A program made the position numbers and the translations under genes. This document shows positions 61,714-64,000 of a stretch of 64,000 nt of DNA, in pieces. The DNA lies in assembly GCF_026914305.1 (NCBI RefSeq), contig NZ_CP113866.1, positions 1,367,501-1,431,500 of the forward strand. The letters are read 5' to 3'. This stretch comes from Caldicellulosiruptor acetigenus. GTDB lineage: Bacteria > Bacillota > Thermoanaerobacteria > Caldicellulosiruptorales > Caldicellulosiruptoraceae. The stretch's first letter is position 1, and every line of letters starts with the position of its first letter. The notes beneath the pieces are model-generated. The model was not told the DNA's origin. It saw only the letters and a list, made by a program, of their open reading frames with translations, and searched no databases.

Positions 61714-62658
61714 TTATGGCATAACATTTGCAGATTGAAGATTTTGATATAGCTCAAGCAAACCTTCTCTTCTCTTTTTCAATGAATTTTCAGAAACCTC
61801 AATGCTTGTAAAGGTATTAGGCATTAAAAGGTTTGCCTCTTTTTTAGTTCCATAATTGCCATTTCCACCTCTTATAAGCTCTATAAGTGAAACTTTGCCT
61901 GTCAGTTCATCAACGTTATCAACTGTATCCAAGCCCATGCTTTTGTACTTTTCACAATAGTTTATCTCACTGTACGATTGCTCAACCCCAACAATGTTGA
62001 GGTCGTTTATACTTCTCAACTTTTCAATAACTCTTCTATCAACTGCGTTAAAAGTATCGTTCTGAAGAGTATTTCCACCTGCTATTAAAATTGTATCGGC
62101 AATTTCTCCTGATAGTCTATTTATTTCTATATATCTTTTTTCTGTAAGTTTTGTCAAAAGTTCATCCTTCATGTCAAATACCGCGTACAATGCTAGAGTA
62201 TTTATTATGTCTTCTGGAAGTTTATATTCTGAAAAATCGTTTGTCTTGTTATTCAAAACATCCACAAACGTTCTTTTTACTTTTACAATTCTTGCTAACT
62301 TTATTTGATTTTTTCTCAAAAAATCTATTAGGTCGTTGTATGAATAATCTGTTGATGTTACAATGAGACTTACAACTGCATTACTTTTGCATGTTTTGAG
62401 ATATGCATTTACTAGAGTGTCATTTATTTTTCCCAGTTGATTTATCTGCGATTTGTACTCATCAATCTCTTTTAAAAGCCTGTCATTTTCTTTTTTTAAC
62501 TCAACTAAATTCTTATCTATAAGGCTTAACTGCTGCTGAAACTGTTTTTGAACAAATTTTTCACTATTTACAGAAAATCCAATAAGAATCCCAACTCCAA
62601 GAGCAACAAAGATAGAAGCAATAGTAATAACGAAATATTTTATACTAACTCCATTCAT
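61714..62658 (-). CDS. MctB/SteB-family membrane protein (copper transporter family)
   Basis: 314 residues. One N-terminal membrane helix (KYFVITIASIFVALGVGILIG region, about 7-27), then a coiled coil (about 35-75) and a globular extracytoplasmic part. It matches the PF11382 'copper transporter MctB' type, whose Corynebacterium member SteB works with SteA in septation. Six bases after steA. The copper role is not indicated by the context. Confidence 0.8.
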   Translation of the reverse strand: MNGVSIKYFVITIASIFVALGVGILIGFSVNSEKFVQKQFQQQLSLIDKNLVELKKENDRLLKEIDEYKSQINQLGKINDTLVNAYLKTCKSNAVVSLIVTSTDYSYNDLIDFLRKNQIKLARIVKVKRTFVDVLNNKTNDFSEYKLPEDIINTLALYAVFDMKDELLTKLTEKRYIEINRLSGEIADTILIAGGNTLQNDTFNAVDRRVIEKLRSINDLNIVGVEQSYSEINYCEKYKSMGLDTVDNVDELTGKVSLIELIRGGNGNYGTKKEANLLMPNTFTSIEVSENSLKKRREGLLELYQNLQSANVMP

Positions 62659-62664
62659 TCTTTC

Positions 62665-63783
62665 CTACCTCAAGATTACTCTCAGTTTTAGTTGAATCAA
62701 ATAGAAAAAGTACTGAAAAGGTGGGGTTACCATGAGGATTGCAAGTATAGGAATAAGTGCAGAAAACAACAAAACCCCGATATATTTGAAACTTACCTTT
62801 TCAGTATAAAGCTTGGATACACCTCGTGCATCCACAAGCTTTGAACCTATTTTTAGCCTGACCAGAAAAGTGCTTGACATTCCTTTTCGACCTTTCTCTA
62901 AAAAATCAAGCATACTGCTGTGAGAACCAACCGAAACTATCAGTTCTGCTCCCTTTTCATAAGCCAAAAGCAAAGCCACATCTTCACTTGTGCCAGGACA
63001 TGCTATTGTTTTTGCCTCAAGTCCCAAAGCCTGTATCCTTTTGAGCCCTGGCGCATATCCATTCGGATATGAATGAACAATTATCTCGTCACATTTGTAA
63101 AGACTTTCTTCAGACACACTATCCATATCCCCAATTATAATGTTTGGTCTTATCTTTTCCTCAAGCAATGCATCAGCAGCACCATCAACTGCAATCACTA
63201 CCGGTTTTATCTCTGTAATATAGCCTTTTATTGCTTTTATATCTTTTTTAAAACTGCTCCCTCTTGTCACAACAAGTACATGTCTTCCAGCTATTTTGGT
63301 TGAAATGTCAGGCATTTCAAATTGTCCTAAGATAAATCCTTTTTCCTTTTTCGCATACTCTAAGGTATTTTCTATAAAATCTTCCAAAAGATTTTCCATT
63401 TCTTTGAAACTCTTTTGATAAAAAGATTCAAACTCTTCTTTAGAAAGATATTTTGCATCACACAGATAATTGCCGTTTAAAAATATCTTATCATCTTTGA
63501 TTTCTATAATGTCCCCTTCTCTTATTCGATTAAATACATCTTCCCCTAAATTATCAATTATAATCACATCGTGTGAAAGAAGAATCTTCGCACCAACTGC
63601 TGGAAACTTCCCAGTAAAAGACTTAGCACAGTTAATTACCACCTTTACTTTTTTTTCTAAGAGAGAATATGCAGCTACCTCATCAATATCCTCGTGCAAT
63701 ATGACAGGTATCTCCCCTGGTCTTAATCTTTTAACTAAGTTCTTGGTCCTTCTATCAATCCTTACCTTGCCTTTTATCATCAC
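62665..63783 (-). CDS. SteA-like cytokinetic ring protein (thiamin pyrophosphokinase-like domain)
   Basis: 372 residues. The C-terminal half shows TPK-like motifs: [28 protein letters not shown] and [17 protein letters not shown], followed by two C-terminal hydrophobic helices (about 335-365). N-terminal SteA domain. In Corynebacterium SteA-SteB act in cell separation; here they form the same pair with a glycosyltransferase. GTG 63783 or ATG 63780 start overlaps the mgsA stop. Confidence 0.82.
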   Translation of the reverse strand: MMIKGKVRIDRRTKNLVKRLRPGEIPVILHEDIDEVAAYSLLEKKVKVVINCAKSFTGKFPAVGAKILLSHDVIIIDNLGEDVFNRIREGDIIEIKDDKIFLNGNYLCDAKYLSKEEFESFYQKSFKEMENLLEDFIENTLEYAKKEKGFILGQFEMPDISTKIAGRHVLVVTRGSSFKKDIKAIKGYITEIKPVVIAVDGAADALLEEKIRPNIIIGDMDSVSEESLYKCDEIIVHSYPNGYAPGLKRIQALGLEAKTIACPGTSEDVALLLAYEKGAELIVSVGSHSSMLDFLEKGRKGMSSTFLVRLKIGSKLVDARGVSKLYTEKVSFKYIGVLLFSALIPILAILMVTPPFQYFFYLIQLKLRVILR

Positions 63784-64000
63784 TTATCACTCTTGTTTTT
63801 TTGCAGTTTTGGATTTACAATTTCACGCCATGATAAGTCTCCTCTATCAAGGGCTTTTATCAAAAGTTCTGCTGTTGCAATGTTTGTTGCAAGAGGAATA
63901 TTATGGACATCACAAAGACGCAAAAGTGCATTCACATCTGGTTCATGAGGCTGAGCTGTAAGAGGGTCTCTCAAAAATATCACCATGTCAATCTGATTGT
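63780..64000 (-). CDS. mgsA: methylglyoxal synthase, 5'-truncated by window edge
   Basis: Only the C-terminal 73 residues lie in the window, starting within [22 protein letters not shown]. The match to MgsA ([29 protein letters not shown]) is clear. Makes methylglyoxal from dihydroxyacetone phosphate. Its stop overlaps the steA start. Confidence 0.9.
   Translation of the reverse strand, partial: NQIDMVIFLRDPLTAQPHEPDVNALLRLCDVHNIPLATNIATAELLIKALDRGDLSWREIVNPKLQKNKSDK

Noticed and set aside
1..64000. CRISPR arrays, tRNA and rRNA genes
   Set aside because: No regularly spaced direct repeats or recognisable RNA gene signatures were seen on reading the window.

Overview
The window reads as chromosome of a low-GC, thermophile-like anaerobic Firmicute. 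The gene content (DivIVA/SepF/YlmH division block, Spo0A-SpoIVB-RecN-ArgR block, IspH fused to ribosomal protein S1, PyrR attenuation) fits Clostridia sensu lato, and the overall set is most like Caldicellulosiruptor. That genus call is an inference from memory, not a search. Most genes lie on the minus strand, and many appear to start at TTG or GTG behind a strong GGAGG site.

Layout. 1-9.1 kb is a pyrimidine operon on the minus strand: promoter, PyrR-binding loop and attenuator, then pyrR-uraA-pyrB-pyrC-pyrF-carB-pyrK (pyrK runs off the left edge, and no carA lies in the visible part). 9.1-11.5 kb holds rluD, lspA, a DksA/TraR-type zinc-finger gene and a DUF5665 membrane gene. On the plus strand, 11.5-13.4 kb carries mtnP-mtnA for methylthioadenosine salvage.

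13.4-26.3 kb is an accessory island of secreted and membrane proteins around a BlaI/BlaR1-type repressor-protease pair. It encodes two Amidase_6-type proteins (one frameshifted), three beta-propeller-like proteins (one fused to an NlpC/P60-like domain), a lipoprotein, a VanZ-like protein and several secreted proteins of unknown function. Four promoters in it carry a TACA-N2-TGTA dyad of the BlaI/MecI operator type. BlaR1 has lost the beta-lactam sensor; its extracellular domain is instead nearly the same as the N-terminal domain of the secreted amidase encoded next to it. This is the best candidate in the window for an undescribed system: a self-contained envelope regulon in which sensor and effector share a domain.

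26.3-38.6 kb returns to housekeeping (minus strand): spoVB-like flippase, proC, rnhA, DUF3866, nudF-like Nudix, endonuclease Q-like PHP protein, yggS, sepF, yggT, ylmH, divIVA, ileS, aroB. 38.6-48 kb has alaS, HIT, nadK, argR, recN, spoIVB, spo0A (with a sigma-H-like promoter) and an AI-2E-type exporter. 48-54.5 kb has a PRC-barrel gene, ispH-rpsA, plsC, cmk, aroH, a HutP-family gene, a phosphatase, an RpiR regulator and a small YpmA-like gene. 54.6-58.2 kb encodes a biotin-dependent carboxyltransferase set with no biotin carboxylase and no membrane decarboxylase subunit. 58.4-60.1 kb has speE-speB. 60.2-64 kb has mgsA (partial), steA, a steB/MctB-like gene, a family-2 glycosyltransferase and a MraY-like membrane protein.

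No tRNA, rRNA, CRISPR array or transposase gene was seen.
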